NCBI RefSeq assembly: GCF_900113175.1
Contig: NZ_FOOK01000013.1
Coordinates: 20,842 to 84,841, forward strand
DNA: 64,000 nt
Direction of reading: 5' to 3'
DNA from: Planifilum fulgidum
Lineage (GTDB): Bacteria; Bacillota; Bacilli; Thermoactinomycetales; DSM-44946
A program made the position numbers and the translations under genes. This document shows, piece by piece, positions 48,317-57,564 of the stretch (the stretch's first letter is position 1; each line of letters begins with the position of its first letter). A model generated the notes under the pieces. The model was given only the letters and a program-made list of their open reading frames with translations, ran no database searches and was not told where the DNA came from.

Positions 48317-48796
48317 GCTTCTCCGTCTCCCCCATCCATTGGATGAACACGTCCTCAAACTCGGGCTCCGCCGGTTCCCGCCGGTATCCCCCATCCTTGC
48401 CAGATGTCCCTTCAGCGGCTCCAACACTTCTTCCCCCTCGGCCAGAATGATCCAGTGGACGCCGCGGGGAAAGGCGTCCACCACGCCGGGAACGGTTCGG
48501 AGACGCCTCAGTTCCCGAAGCCGGGCTTCCCGCATTTCCGGGATCCGGAACACCCGATGGGGGAAGCGCCGGATCAAGTTCTCCGGACTGTCCTGGACCA
48601 GCAATCGTCCCCGGTGGAGAAAAAGCACCTCGTCGCAACGGGCAACCTCGTCCAGATACTGGGTGGATACCACCACCCGCGTCCCCTCGCGCGCCAACTC
48701 TTCGATCAGCCCCCATATCTCCCGGCGGGCTATCGGTCGGCAAAGCGGTCTTCGCACCGAAATGCAGTCCCCCTGAAGGTCGACGACTTCCTTCAT
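48316..48796 (-). pseudogene. Decayed ABC transporter ATPase (fragment 1)
   Basis: The N-terminus lacks Walker A: a short leader is joined directly to [22 protein letters not shown] and [20 protein letters not shown], the D-loop/H-loop end of an ABC ATPase, suggesting an internal deletion. A frameshift near 48395 splits the tail, which resumes as [12 protein letters not shown] in another frame and overlaps the next ATG. Together with fragment 2 it forms a tandem ATPase of the YbhF type; no permease gene remains. Confidence 0.8.
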
Positions 48797-48801
48797 TGGA
48801 T

Positions 48802-48819
48802 AGTGAGTAATCACTTACT
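48802..48819. promoter_or_regulatory. Putative TetR-family operator
   Basis: AGTGA-GTAA-TCACT forms a perfect 5-bp inverted repeat (48802-48815) within an 18-bp partly palindromic stretch. It lies between a minus-strand -10 (TATACT, about 48824-48829) and the decayed ABC gene. Confidence 0.5.
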
Positions 48820-48856
48820 TCTAGTATATCCGAAACCGGACGCCCGGAAAAGGAAT

Positions 48857-48887
48857 CTTGAAATAAAGAGACACCCTGTGGTGTCTC
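48857..48887 (-). terminator. Terminator of def
   Basis: An 8-bp GAGACACC/GGTGTCTC stem (48868-48887) followed by a T-rich tract on the minus strand. Confidence 0.75.
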
Positions 48888-48908
48888 CCCCGGCCGAACA
48901 AGTTGGGT

Positions 48909-49484
48909 TTAAAACAGGCTCCGGCAGTTTTCAGGCACGAGAAAAGGATTTTCTTTATTTATACGGTCATAAAACAGGATTCCGTTCAAATGATCGATTT
49001 CGTGTTGAATGACGATGGAAGCATAGCCTTTCAGTTTTAAGGTTACTTGTTCTCCCTCTGAATTAAACCCTTTGACTTTGATCCATTCATATCGGGGGAC
49101 AAACCCCTTTACCTCCCGGTCCACCGAAAGACAGCCTTCCCCTTGAGGCAAATAAATCATCCAAACGGAATGGCTGATGATTTCCGGATTTGCAAGGGCA
49201 TATTCATGTTGCCTTCCTGCTTCATCCACAAAATAGGCCGTGAACATCCGTTTATTCAAGCCGATTTGATTGGCGGACAAACCGACGCCTGCCCGCAGTT
49301 GATACTTCTTGGACAACACGGGGTCTTGGCTGTTTTTCAAAAAGTTCATCATGCAGATTAATGTCTCCCGATCTTCGTCAGATAAGGGCACGTTCACTTC
49401 TTGGGTGCGCTGGCGCAGAATCGGATTGCCTTCCCTTGCGATGTCTTTCATGGTGATGGTATAACCCGCGTGAAATTTACTCAT
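48909..49484 (-). CDS. def: Peptide deformylase
   Basis: This protein of about 191 residues has motif 1 GVGLSANQIG (Ala replaced by Ser), motif 2 EGCLSV and motif 3 QHEIDHLNG, and follows the B. subtilis YkrB (DefB) layout. It removes formyl from nascent proteins. The ATG chosen overlaps the stop of the upstream XRE remnant; a start at 49451 is possible. The gene is noticeably more AT-rich than its neighbours. Confidence 0.9.
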   Translation of the reverse strand: MSKFHAGYTITMKDIAREGNPILRQRTQEVNVPLSDEDRETLICMMNFLKNSQDPVLSKKYQLRAGVGLSANQIGLNKRMFTAYFVDEAGRQHEYALANPEIISHSVWMIYLPQGEGCLSVDREVKGFVPRYEWIKVKGFNSEGEQVTLKLKGYASIVIQHEIDHLNGILFYDRINKENPFLVPENCRSLF

Positions 49485-49665
49485 AGATAAACAACTCATC
49501 CACCTTCACGTTTAATACCATGGACAATTTCAGGCCCATTGCTGCGTGGGTCATATTTGTCATTTTCGATGCAATGGATGGTCTCCGGCGACTCCGCACG
49601 CCTTGGCGGGCTGCTCTTTAGCGAGCCCCAGCCTTTTTCGCATTTCCTTGATCTTGTTTTCAACG
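49477..49665 (-). pseudogene. Frameshifted XRE-family regulator
   Basis: Three frames together read as a small Cro/CI-type regulator: VENKIKEMRKRLGLAKEQ and AKACGVA; then ETIHCIENDKYDP; then LKLSMVLNVKVDELFIYE and a stop. Two frameshifts break it. The final TATGAGTAA overlaps the def ATG, so it was probably the first gene of an operon with def. Confidence 0.75.
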
Positions 49666-50007
49666 GCACCGCCTGCGTCAAAAGGACTGGACATGTCCAT
49701 GATTAACCAGCATGCACGGGATGTCAATCACTTTGGACATTTTTGGCCGGTGGGCTTTTTCCATCGAGCATGCGCCCCGCGTTTCCGGGAAAACCCCGCC
49801 GTCTCCTCCGACAGCAGAGCTCCGTCCCGCCCCTTCGTTGAAGATGTGAATCGGCACCCCGGGAAACTCCCCCAATAAAAATGCACCGGATGTTTTCTCC
49901 GCGGTTCGAAATAAGAAAGGGTTTCACTCCTGCGGCGGCGAAGTATGGTATAATCGGTTATACAACATTATTATTTACTATATTTGATAAATGACAGGAG
50001 GCCGCCG
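49666..50007. other. Intergenic region upstream of nat
   Basis: 342 bp. An extended -10 (TGGTATAAT, -10 at 49949-49954) for the nat gene is visible. A minus-strand frame (49678-49875) has no recognisable features. Confidence 0.4.
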
Positions 50008-50772
50008 ATGCAAACAAATGTCAAACCGGACGTGCAGGCTTATCTGAATCTCCTCGACCTCGCCGCCCCGCCGAAACCCACCCTTGCCTTCCTCGAGCGG
50101 CTGCACGAACGCCATCTGCTCAGGGTGCCCTTTGAGAATCTGAACATTCATCTGAAGCGGCCGATTCGTCTCGACATCCCTTCCCTGTTCGACAAGATCG
50201 TGCGGCAAAAACGGGGAGGGTTCTGCTACGAACTGAATCACCTGTTTCATTGGCTGCTGCGGTCCCTCGGGTATGATTCCATCCTCGTCTCGGCGAGGGT
50301 GAAAAACGAACGGGGCGGGTTCAACCCCGAATTCGACCACCTCGCCCTGATTGTCACCCTGGATGAACCTTACTTGGCGGATGTGGGCTTCGGGAACGCC
50401 TTCCGCCGTCCGCTGCCCATAAGCGGAGAAGTCCGGGAAGACATCGGCGGCGCTTACCGGGTGAGGCGCCTCTCAAAGGGCGAATACGCGATGCAGCGGC
50501 AAAGCGGCGAAAGCTGGTCCGACGCCTATCGGTTCACCCTTGTTCCCCGAAGGATAGAGGATTTCATGGACATGTGCCGATACCACCAAACGTCGCCGGA
50601 TTCCCATTTCACCCGGAACCGGATCTGCTCCCGGGCCACGCGCACCGGCCGGATCACCTTGACCGACACCGCCCTGAAGGTGACCGAAGGCGGAGAGCAG
50701 AAAACGCGCCCCGTCACATCGGAGGAAGAGTGGTTCCGACTGCTTGAGAGACATTTCGGCATCCGGCCGTAA
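50008..50772 (+). CDS. nat: Arylamine N-acetyltransferase
   Basis: This 254-residue NAT has the triad Cys in RQKRGGFCYELN, His in FDHLALIV and Asp in ADVGFG. It acetylates arylamines and hydrazines from acetyl-CoA. AGGAGGCCGCCG precedes the ATG. Confidence 0.95.
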   Translation: MQTNVKPDVQAYLNLLDLAAPPKPTLAFLERLHERHLLRVPFENLNIHLKRPIRLDIPSLFDKIVRQKRGGFCYELNHLFHWLLRSLGYDSILVSARVKNERGGFNPEFDHLALIVTLDEPYLADVGFGNAFRRPLPISGEVREDIGGAYRVRRLSKGEYAMQRQSGESWSDAYRFTLVPRRIEDFMDMCRYHQTSPDSHFTRNRICSRATRTGRITLTDTALKVTEGGEQKTRPVTSEEEWFRLLERHFGIRP

Positions 50773-50890
50773 CGTGCCCGGTCCGCAGGGGGGTTCCCGC
50801 CCCTTGACCGGAGAAAAACAGGAGGAGGCCGCTGTCGCGGCCCCCTCCGGCCCCATTTCGCCGGATCGGCATCGAGGCTTGTCCATCCCG

Positions 50891-51262
50891 TTATTGCTCG
50901 ACCACGTCGTCCTTCAGGGAGGCGAAAATCTCAATAACCCGGTCGATCAAGTGCTGCGGAACGTTGAAGTGTTTCAGCGCGTCGGACAGGTGCGTGGCAA
51001 CCGCCATAAACTGCTCCTCGGTGATGCCCAGCCCCTCATGGGCCTTTTTGATGGTGCGCCCCCGGTAGCGGTTGGGTCCTCCGGTGGCGTAGGCGATGAA
51101 GGCGGCCTGATGGCGCTTCTGCTTTTCCATATCCGTGTTTTTGAACAGATCCTTCACCTTTTCGTCCGCCAACACGCGGGCGTAAAACTCTTCCACGACC
51201 GCGTCGATCGCTTCCTGTCCCCCCAATTGTTCGTAAAGGGTGGTTTGAGAGCTTTCTTGCAT
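50891..51262 (-). CDS. Truncated hemoglobin (group I/II-like), copy 1
   Basis: This 123-residue trHb has LYEQLGGQEAIDAVVEEFY, FKNTDMEKQKRHQAAFIAYATGGP and proximal His region KKAHEGLGI. It binds O2 or NO. GAGGAGGAATTG precedes the ATG. Confidence 0.93.
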   Translation of the reverse strand: MQESSQTTLYEQLGGQEAIDAVVEEFYARVLADEKVKDLFKNTDMEKQKRHQAAFIAYATGGPNRYRGRTIKKAHEGLGITEEQFMAVATHLSDALKHFNVPQHLIDRVIEIFASLKDDVVEQ

Positions 51263-51422
51263 GACAATTCCTCCTCGTCGTCTGCTTGGTTCCCATACCG
51301 CGAGGGCCGTCAACAATCCTCCCGCGACACACGAAGATATGTAGAAAAGATGAAACCCGGATGTGTTGCAACCGATCAGCTTCTACGACATCGGAATGAT
51401 GGATTGATAATTCCCATTCTCT

Positions 51423-51451
51423 ATTTTAACCGCAATTGATTCTATATTCAA
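51423..51451 (-). promoter_or_regulatory. Promoter of globin copy 1
   Basis: -35 TTGAAT (51446-51451), 17 bp, -10 TAAAAT (51423-51428) on the minus strand, overlapped by an ATTGA-N8-TCAAT inverted repeat (51435-51452) that may be an operator. Confidence 0.6.
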
Positions 51452-51504
51452 TAGACTAAGAATAGTGTATATTTTTCTTGGATTTCCAGCCCTCATCCCG
51501 AAAT

Positions 51505-51867
51505 TTATTGCCCCACGACAAAAGGTTTGACCGAACGGAGAAAAGCCTCGATCTTTACCCGGTCCTCGTCGGCCACGTTGAAGGTCCTCAGCGTGTCGTT
51601 CATGATCCGGATCATCCGCTCATACTGCTCGGATGTGATGTTGAGACCCTTGTGCCCTTCCCGCAGGGTTCTTCCGTCATATTCGACGGGTCCGCCGAGA
51701 GCATAGGAAAGGAAGGCGGTTTGGTGGTTCCTGAGCCGGTCCATGTCGATTCCTCTAAACGCCTCGTTCACCAACTCGTCCTCCAGCATCCGGCGGTAAA
51801 ACTCCTCCACGACGGCTCTGATCGCCTTTTGACCGCCCAACTTGTAATAAAGGTTTGTTTCCTCCAC
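51505..51867 (-). CDS. Truncated hemoglobin, copy 2
   Basis: This 120-residue trHb has LYYKLGGQKAIRAVVEEFY, NHQTAFLSYALGGP and REGHKGLNI (proximal His). It shares the fold with copy 1 but has diverged. GTG start with GGGGGA upstream. Confidence 0.92.
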   Translation of the reverse strand: MEETNLYYKLGGQKAIRAVVEEFYRRMLEDELVNEAFRGIDMDRLRNHQTAFLSYALGGPVEYDGRTLREGHKGLNITSEQYERMIRIMNDTLRTFNVADEDRVKIEAFLRSVKPFVVGQ

Positions 51868-52004
51868 ACCGCTTCCCCCTGATTTTCCATGGATTCTCAT
51901 TATTTTCCAAAAACACAAATAACCATTTTGTAATAGCATTTTAACCTTTCTTTCGGAGAAAGTCCATAAGGGGAAGATGCAGTTTTTACAAACCCCGCAC
52001 CGAT

Positions 52005-52028
52005 AAAAAAAAAGGGGCGGATCGCCCT
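52005..52028 (-). terminator. Second terminator hairpin downstream of the ydcC-like gene
   Basis: GGGCG/CGCCC stem (52015-52027), followed by nine T on the minus strand, in tandem with the next hairpin. Confidence 0.7.
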
Positions 52029-52036
52029 GTTCCCTT

Positions 52037-52077
52037 AAAAAAAACGGGAACCGGGCCCCGTCCCCATCAGGTCCCGT
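52037..52077 (-). terminator. Terminator of the ydcC-like gene
   Basis: Stem between ACGGGAACC (52044-52052) and GGTCCCGT (52070-52077), followed by eight T on the minus strand. Confidence 0.75.
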
Positions 52078-52082
52078 TTTCC

Positions 52083-53117
52083 TCATTTGGCCGGTTGATC
52101 TTCGATCGAACGGGCGATCCGGGCCATGACATCCACCGGCAGGTTGCCCACCAATTCGAAATCGGTCCCTTCATAGGTCCAGGAAAGCCGCTTGTTCTCA
52201 TCCGTTTCCAGCAGAATGCCCTGGGTGAAGCCGAGATCGATCGGTCGTCCGTAAAGGGGAAGGCTGGCCTGTACCGCCTCCGGCTTCCTCTGGCTCAGGG
52301 TGAAGGGGGATTCGCCCTGATAACGCAAAATCACCACTTTGCCCTCCGGGCTGCTCACCGTCTGCTGATCGACCAGGCGGGTTCCCTCGGGAATCCATCC
52401 GGGGGTCAGCACGCTAAGCTCCTTCTTTTCCTTCTCCTCCGTTGCCTCCTCCCGGCCCGAGGAGGGGACGATCGTCGGATCGCCATAACCGGTCATGTTC
52501 CGCTCCATGTCAAAGGCGTCCTTGTCAAAGCTGGCATCGGGCTCAAACCGGTTAAATTCCACGAGCACCTTCACTTGGTCATCCGCATCCAACACTTCCA
52601 CCCTTTTGGGATTCAGCTTGCGGTCCAGCCAAATCCGCTGTTTCACCAGCGAATGATTCTGTTCAAACTTCGCGGCCACCTCAAACCGGTAATCTTCCTC
52701 GCCGGCGGTAAACACGCGGGAGGAATCGTCGATGATGCTGTTTATGATCGTCTGGTACAGATAAACCTGCCCGCTGGATTCCGGCCAATCACTGTGGAAG
52801 CGAAAGCTCTTGTTCAGATGGGGGGTCAATACGTACACGCCGTCATCATTGCGAAGGAGGATCTGGGTGATGTCCTTGTTCACATTTTTCAAGCTGACCC
52901 GGTAATAGTGCGGTTGTTTGTACCAAACCTCGACATCGTACACCTGCGGCTTGCTGCCGGTCTGAATCGTCATTTTGGCCTGACTGCGGTAACTTTTCAG
53001 GTCCTCGGAGCGCTCGGACAAATCGTGCACCACTTCTTCGGCGCTTTTGGGACCACAACCCGCCAGAAGTGTCAAGACGATCACCACAGTCACGATCGCC
53101 CACGCTTTCCGACGCAT
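52083..53117 (-). CDS. LolA-like sporulation lipoprotein (YdcC/GerS type)
   Basis: This 344-residue protein has lipobox TLLAGCG (Cys about 21) and a LolA-like fold (YDVEVWYKQPHYYRVSLKN, IWLDRKLNPKRVEVLD). B. subtilis ydcC sits next to alr and acpS; Clostridioides GerS, in the same broad family, aids cortex modification. Here it follows nnr by 40 nt. Confidence 0.88.
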   Translation of the reverse strand: MRRKAWAIVTVVIVLTLLAGCGPKSAEEVVHDLSERSEDLKSYRSQAKMTIQTGSKPQVYDVEVWYKQPHYYRVSLKNVNKDITQILLRNDDGVYVLTPHLNKSFRFHSDWPESSGQVYLYQTIINSIIDDSSRVFTAGEEDYRFEVAAKFEQNHSLVKQRIWLDRKLNPKRVEVLDADDQVKVLVEFNRFEPDASFDKDAFDMERNMTGYGDPTIVPSSGREEATEEKEKKELSVLTPGWIPEGTRLVDQQTVSSPEGKVVILRYQGESPFTLSQRKPEAVQASLPLYGRPIDLGFTQGILLETDENKRLSWTYEGTDFELVGNLPVDVMARIARSIEDQPAK

Positions 53118-53157
53118 TTGATCAGCCCCTTCGTCGATTTCCCGGGAAATGTGTCGG

Positions 53158-54714
53158 TTAGGCACGGGCGCGATCGGACGCGAGCCGGGACAGAGCGGTT
53201 CCCAGTTGTGACAGGATTTCGGAGGCGAGCAGGCTGTGCTCGGACGTGCGGACGGCGAGTTCGCCGGCGAGGCCGTGCAGGTACACCCCCATCGCGGCCG
53301 CCGCAGCCGCAGGGATTCCCCGGGCGAGAAGGCCGCCGATCACCCCGCTCAGGACGTCGCCGGAGCCCGCTTTGGCCATGGCCGGAGTGCCCGTGGGGTT
53401 CACCATCTGGGTCCCGTCGGGAAAGGCGATGATGGTGTGGGTTCCCTTCAACACCACCACGCACCCCGTCTTCTTCGCCCACTCCCGGGCGAGAACGTGC
53501 CGGGACGACTCCACCCCGGCCGTATTTGTCCCCGCCAGACGGGCCATTTCCCCGGGATGGGGCGTCAGGATCGTCTCCCCTTTCCGGAAGCGAAGCGCAT
53601 CGGGATGTTCCGCCAGGATGTTCAGCCCGTCCGCGTCTAACACCACCGGACACGGCAACGTCTCGAGCACTCCCCGAAGCCAGGTCCCTTCGCCGGGAAA
53701 ACGTCCCAGCCCGGGACCCACGGCGGCAGCGGTGAACCGGTCGACCCGTTCCGCCAAGACCCGGGCGCTGTCTCCGGCAAACCTCCCCTCGCCGTCATCC
53801 GGCCATCCCCATACCAGCGCATCCGTCACCTTGGCGGCGAGAATCGGTTCTTGTCCGGCGGGGACGGCCACCGTCGAAAGCCCCGCGCCGATGCGGAGAC
53901 CCGCCATTCCCGCCAGAACAGCGGCGCCGAGCATCCCCCGCGAGCCGCCGACCACCAGCAGATGTCCGTACGTCCCCTTGTGGGACCAGCGGGAGCGGGG
54001 ACGCAGCCATTCCCTCCACCAGGAGGGATCGTTGACGCGGGCCGCGGGGGGACGGTGTTCCGCCGCCGACCGGGGAATGCCGATGTCGGCGACAATCACT
54101 TCGCCGCAGTGTTCGGCGGCCGGCCGCAGATAGTGGCACCACTTGGGATAGGCAAAGGTCACCGTCCAGTCGGCGCGGATCGCCTCCGGCAGCAGGGCTC
54201 CCGTGTCCGTGTCGGCGCCGCTGGGCACATCGACGGCGACAACGGCGCCCCGGCGGTTTTCGTTGACCAGGCGGATCAGCTCCAGCGCCCGGGGACGCAC
54301 CTCTCCCCGGATGCCGGTGCCGAGCAAAGCGTCGACGATCGCATCCGCTTCCGCGATCCGGCGCGAAAGTTCCTCCCGTCGCTCCGCCGCATCCCGGACG
54401 ACGGGAATTCCCAGGTTGCGGCAGACCCGGAAGAAGACGCGAGCATCGGAGGTGAGCTTTTCTTCCGGTCCCGCCAGCCAGACGGTCACCCGCCAGCCGG
54501 CGGCGGCCAGATGGCGGGCCGCCACAAACCCGTCTCCGCCGTTGTTGCCGGTTCCGGCGAGAACGAGGGCATCTCCCGGATGGGGAAGCCGGTCCGTCAG
54601 CAACCGGGCCACCGCCTTTCCGGCGTTTTCCATCAACACCACACCGGGAATGCCGATCGTTTCGATGGCATAACGGTCCAGATCGCGCATCTCCTGTGCA
54701 GTTGTCAAGTACAC
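53158..54714 (-). CDS. nnr: Bifunctional NAD(P)HX epimerase/dehydratase
   Basis: The protein has 518 residues. The N-domain (YjeF_N) has LVLAGTGNNGGDGFVAARHL, DALLGTGIRG and VDVPSGADTDTG. The C-domain (YjeF_C) has LVVGGSRGMLGAAVL, VVLDADGLN, ILTPHPGEMARL and AMAKAGSGDVLSG. It repairs hydrated NAD(P)H. GTG start with GGGAGGG upstream. Confidence 0.96.
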   Translation of the reverse strand: MYLTTAQEMRDLDRYAIETIGIPGVVLMENAGKAVARLLTDRLPHPGDALVLAGTGNNGGDGFVAARHLAAAGWRVTVWLAGPEEKLTSDARVFFRVCRNLGIPVVRDAAERREELSRRIAEADAIVDALLGTGIRGEVRPRALELIRLVNENRRGAVVAVDVPSGADTDTGALLPEAIRADWTVTFAYPKWCHYLRPAAEHCGEVIVADIGIPRSAAEHRPPAARVNDPSWWREWLRPRSRWSHKGTYGHLLVVGGSRGMLGAAVLAGMAGLRIGAGLSTVAVPAGQEPILAAKVTDALVWGWPDDGEGRFAGDSARVLAERVDRFTAAAVGPGLGRFPGEGTWLRGVLETLPCPVVLDADGLNILAEHPDALRFRKGETILTPHPGEMARLAGTNTAGVESSRHVLAREWAKKTGCVVVLKGTHTIIAFPDGTQMVNPTGTPAMAKAGSGDVLSGVIGGLLARGIPAAAAAAMGVYLHGLAGELAVRTSEHSLLASEILSQLGTALSRLASDRARA

Positions 54715-54795
54715 ACATGTCCCTCCCAACCGCGATATATATGTATGTCCCCGTCCCGTGGAATATGCAGACAAGGCTGACAAACCCGCAGCCGG

Positions 54796-55167
54796 TCAGA
54801 TCCGCTCCGCCACGACCATCGCCGTCGCATAGTGGTCCGAATGGGTGATGGAAAGATGGAGGCGCACCTCCTCCCCCCAGCCCAGGGCGGCCCGGCCCTG
54901 CGGGCTGAGGCGGACCTGCGGACAGCTCCTTTCGTCGGGGAGGATTTCGATGTCTTGAAAGCTCAGCTTGCCGATCCCCGTGCCCGCCGCCTTGGACACC
55001 GCCTCCTTGGCCGCAAACCGGCCGGCGAGAAATTCCAGGATCCGTCCTTCCGACCGCGGCAGATAGGCCCTCTCCCTTTCGGTCAAAATGCGTCGCGCCA
55101 GCCGCTCCGCCCCGAACCGGCGAATCCGCTCCAATTCCACCAGATCGATGCCGATGCCGAGAATCAT
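54796..55167 (-). CDS. acpS: Holo-[acyl-carrier-protein] synthase
   Basis: This 123-residue AcpS has GIGIDLVELERI and LAGRFAAKEAVSKAAGTGIG (Mg/CoA sites). It loads phosphopantetheine onto ACP. It keeps the acpS-nnr-ydcC order known from Bacillales. Confidence 0.96.
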   Translation of the reverse strand: MILGIGIDLVELERIRRFGAERLARRILTERERAYLPRSEGRILEFLAGRFAAKEAVSKAAGTGIGKLSFQDIEILPDERSCPQVRLSPQGRAALGWGEEVRLHLSITHSDHYATAMVVAERI

Positions 55168-55183
55168 CGCGCGTCCACCCCCC

Positions 55184-56284
55184 TCATTCCACATCCCACC
55201 GAAACGTCTTGGCCGCCACCAGGAAGGAGACGACGAGCCAGGCCGACAAGGCCGCCGTCGGCATCCACAAATCCGCCATCCCGGCGCCCGCGTTCATGAT
55301 GTCCCGAAGCGCGCGGGTCAGGTGAACGATGGGTATCACCTCGACCAGCGGCTGCAGGATGTCCGGCAAATTCCGGATGGGAAAGAAAATCCCCCCGACA
55401 AAAATCATCGGAAAGGAGACCAGCCCGGCGATCGGACCCGCGCTCTCGGGGCTGCGGGCCAGGCTGGCGATGATGAAACCGATCGACAGAAAAGTCAGCG
55501 TTCCGAGCAGAATGAAAAAGATCAAGGCGGCCCAGGAACCGTAAACGTGAACGTCAAAGGCGAAGTAGGCCACCAGGAGGACGGCGATCGCCTGCACTGC
55601 GTTCAGGATGATGCGGGCGGTAATCTGCCCGGCGATGAACGTGCCGCTGGACAAGGGAGTTCCCTGCATGCGGCGCAGGATTCCCCGCTCCCGCCAGGAA
55701 GCGATGGTGCCGGCCACACCGTTCAAGTTGTTGCTCATGATCATCAGGGACAAAATGCCGGGAACAAGGAAATCGACATAACTCATCGGCCGGCTTTGCA
55801 CATTGATTTCTTCCATCCCGACCACCGGCTGAAAACGGACCAGCCGTTTGTTCAGACGGTCCACCGCCTGGCGGACCAGTGCCGTTCCGATCTCCGCCAC
55901 CGCCGGGTTGCTCTTGTCGTAGTAGAGCGCGACCAGTCGGGCCGTCTCCCCTTTCTCCGGCGATGCGACCCGCTCGCCGAAGCCCTTTTTCACCACGACG
56001 ACCAGATCCGCCTCCCCGCTGCGGATCATTTCCGGCCCGCCGCCGGAAGGCGGGACCGGGTCCAACCCCTCCGCTTTTTCCAGCTCCCCGACAAATTGCC
56101 GCGACGCCTCCGAGCCGTCCTCGTCGGCGACAGCCACCCTCACCTGAAAGCGCATGCCGTCCCCGACCAGCATCCCCAGGGCGAGCATCATGAAAATGGG
56201 AAACAGCAGGGTCCAGATCACGATGTTCCGGTTGCGGGCGAACAGCAACAGCTGCGCCTTGGTCAGTTGAAGATACGCTTTCAT
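55184..56284 (-). CDS. ABC-2 type transporter permease
   Basis: This 366-residue protein has an N-terminal helix (NIVIWTLLFPIFMMLALGMLV), an extracellular region (about 45-170) and five helices in the C-terminal half with the LSLMIMSNNLNGVAGTIASWRERGILRRM ABC-2 motif split there. It pairs with the ATPase upstream, whose stop overlaps its ATG by 4 nt. Substrate unknown. Confidence 0.92.
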   Translation of the reverse strand: MKAYLQLTKAQLLLFARNRNIVIWTLLFPIFMMLALGMLVGDGMRFQVRVAVADEDGSEASRQFVGELEKAEGLDPVPPSGGGPEMIRSGEADLVVVVKKGFGERVASPEKGETARLVALYYDKSNPAVAEIGTALVRQAVDRLNKRLVRFQPVVGMEEINVQSRPMSYVDFLVPGILSLMIMSNNLNGVAGTIASWRERGILRRMQGTPLSSGTFIAGQITARIILNAVQAIAVLLVAYFAFDVHVYGSWAALIFFILLGTLTFLSIGFIIASLARSPESAGPIAGLVSFPMIFVGGIFFPIRNLPDILQPLVEVIPIVHLTRALRDIMNAGAGMADLWMPTAALSAWLVVSFLVAAKTFRWDVE

Positions 56285-57225
56285 TCCTGTGTCAACCTCT
56301 TTCCGGTCCGCTGTAGGAACACATCCTCCAGGGTGGCCGTTCGGGTGCGGAGATCCTTCAGGACCACCCCCCGCTCGCCGGCCCAGGTGATCAATCCGCT
56401 CAGCGTCTCCTGCAGGCGATCCGTCAAAAGGACGACGCCCGTCTGCCGTTCTCCGGTCCGCCTCACTTCCTTCACCCCCGGGAGCCGATGAAACGCCGCT
56501 TCGGCCTCCGACTCCGCCGTAAACTCCACGACGCTGTCCGACTCCAATCCCCGGATCAACCCCGCCGGCGTGTCCAGGGCGATGATCTCCCCCCGGTCCA
56601 TGATGGCCACCCGATCGCAGAGCTGCTCCGCCTCCTCCATGTAATGGGTGGACAAGAAAATCGTCCGGCCCTCCCCCTTCAGCTTCCGGATGATCTCCCA
56701 CAGTCCGCGCCGGGCTTGGGGATCCAGCCCCGTCGTCGGCTCATCCAGAAAGAGAACCTTGGGATCGTGCACCACCGCCAGGGCAATGGCCAGCCGCTGC
56801 CGCTGTCCTCCGGAAAGATGTTTCACCAGGGTCCGCTCCTTTTCTTTCAGGTCAAAGGAATCCAGCAGCGGCTCGAAGTCCCGGGATATGCCGTAAAAGC
56901 TGGCGTAGAGCTGGAGGGATTCCCGGACGGTGAGATGCTCAAACAGGGCCGTCGACTGCAGCTGAACGCCGATGATCCGTTTGACCCGGTCCCGATGGCG
57001 GATGGCGTCGATGCCGTCCACGAAAATCTCCCCTTCGTCGGGAAGGCGCAGGCCCTCGATCATCTCCATCGTCGTCGTCTTGCCGGCCCCGTTGGGCCCC
57101 AAAAGGCCGAACACCTCCCCTTCCGCCACCTCGAAACTGACGCCGCTTACCACCGGTTTTCCCCCGTAACGTTTGACCAGGCGGCTGACCCGAACGATCG
57201 GGCCGCTTTCGCTCCCGGTATTCAT
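56281..57225 (-). CDS. ABC transporter ATP-binding protein
   Basis: This 314-residue DrrA-like ATPase has Walker A GPNGAGKTTT, signature LSGGQRQR, Walker B VLFLDEPTTGLD and H-loop STHYMEEAE, then a C-terminal DUF4162-type region. GGAAGGAGGG precedes the ATG. Confidence 0.95.
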   Translation of the reverse strand: MNTGSESGPIVRVSRLVKRYGGKPVVSGVSFEVAEGEVFGLLGPNGAGKTTTMEMIEGLRLPDEGEIFVDGIDAIRHRDRVKRIIGVQLQSTALFEHLTVRESLQLYASFYGISRDFEPLLDSFDLKEKERTLVKHLSGGQRQRLAIALAVVHDPKVLFLDEPTTGLDPQARRGLWEIIRKLKGEGRTIFLSTHYMEEAEQLCDRVAIMDRGEIIALDTPAGLIRGLESDSVVEFTAESEAEAAFHRLPGVKEVRRTGERQTGVVLLTDRLQETLSGLITWAGERGVVLKDLRTRTATLEDVFLQRTGKRLTQE

Positions 57226-57564
57226 CGGTTCCCTCCTTCCTCCCGGCGATTGGCTACATCCAGTATACACCGTGCGGCGCAAAAAAAAGAACGGGCCTTT
57301 CCGTTCCCTGAAAAACCCTGTCCTGTATCGCAGGCAAAACAAAGCGGAAAAAAAATCAGCGCAATCACCCAAATCCGCTCAAACCCCCGCGCCGCGACAA
57401 GCAAAGGCCCTCGGGCGCACCCTCCTCGCCCGTAGACTCTTGCCCGCCGGTTGTGGCGTTCCATCATTTTTGTCACAAAAACAGGCGAAAATCCTGAACG
57501 TTTCTTGTCATCCCCTTTTCTTTCATCCCATAAAAGTGGATAATGATACTGAGGAAAGGGGTAT
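57226..57564. other. Divergent promoter region
   Basis: 339 bp between the ABC operon and map. A minus -10 (TATACT, about 57256-57261) may serve the ABC genes. Nothing else is clear. Confidence 0.4.
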
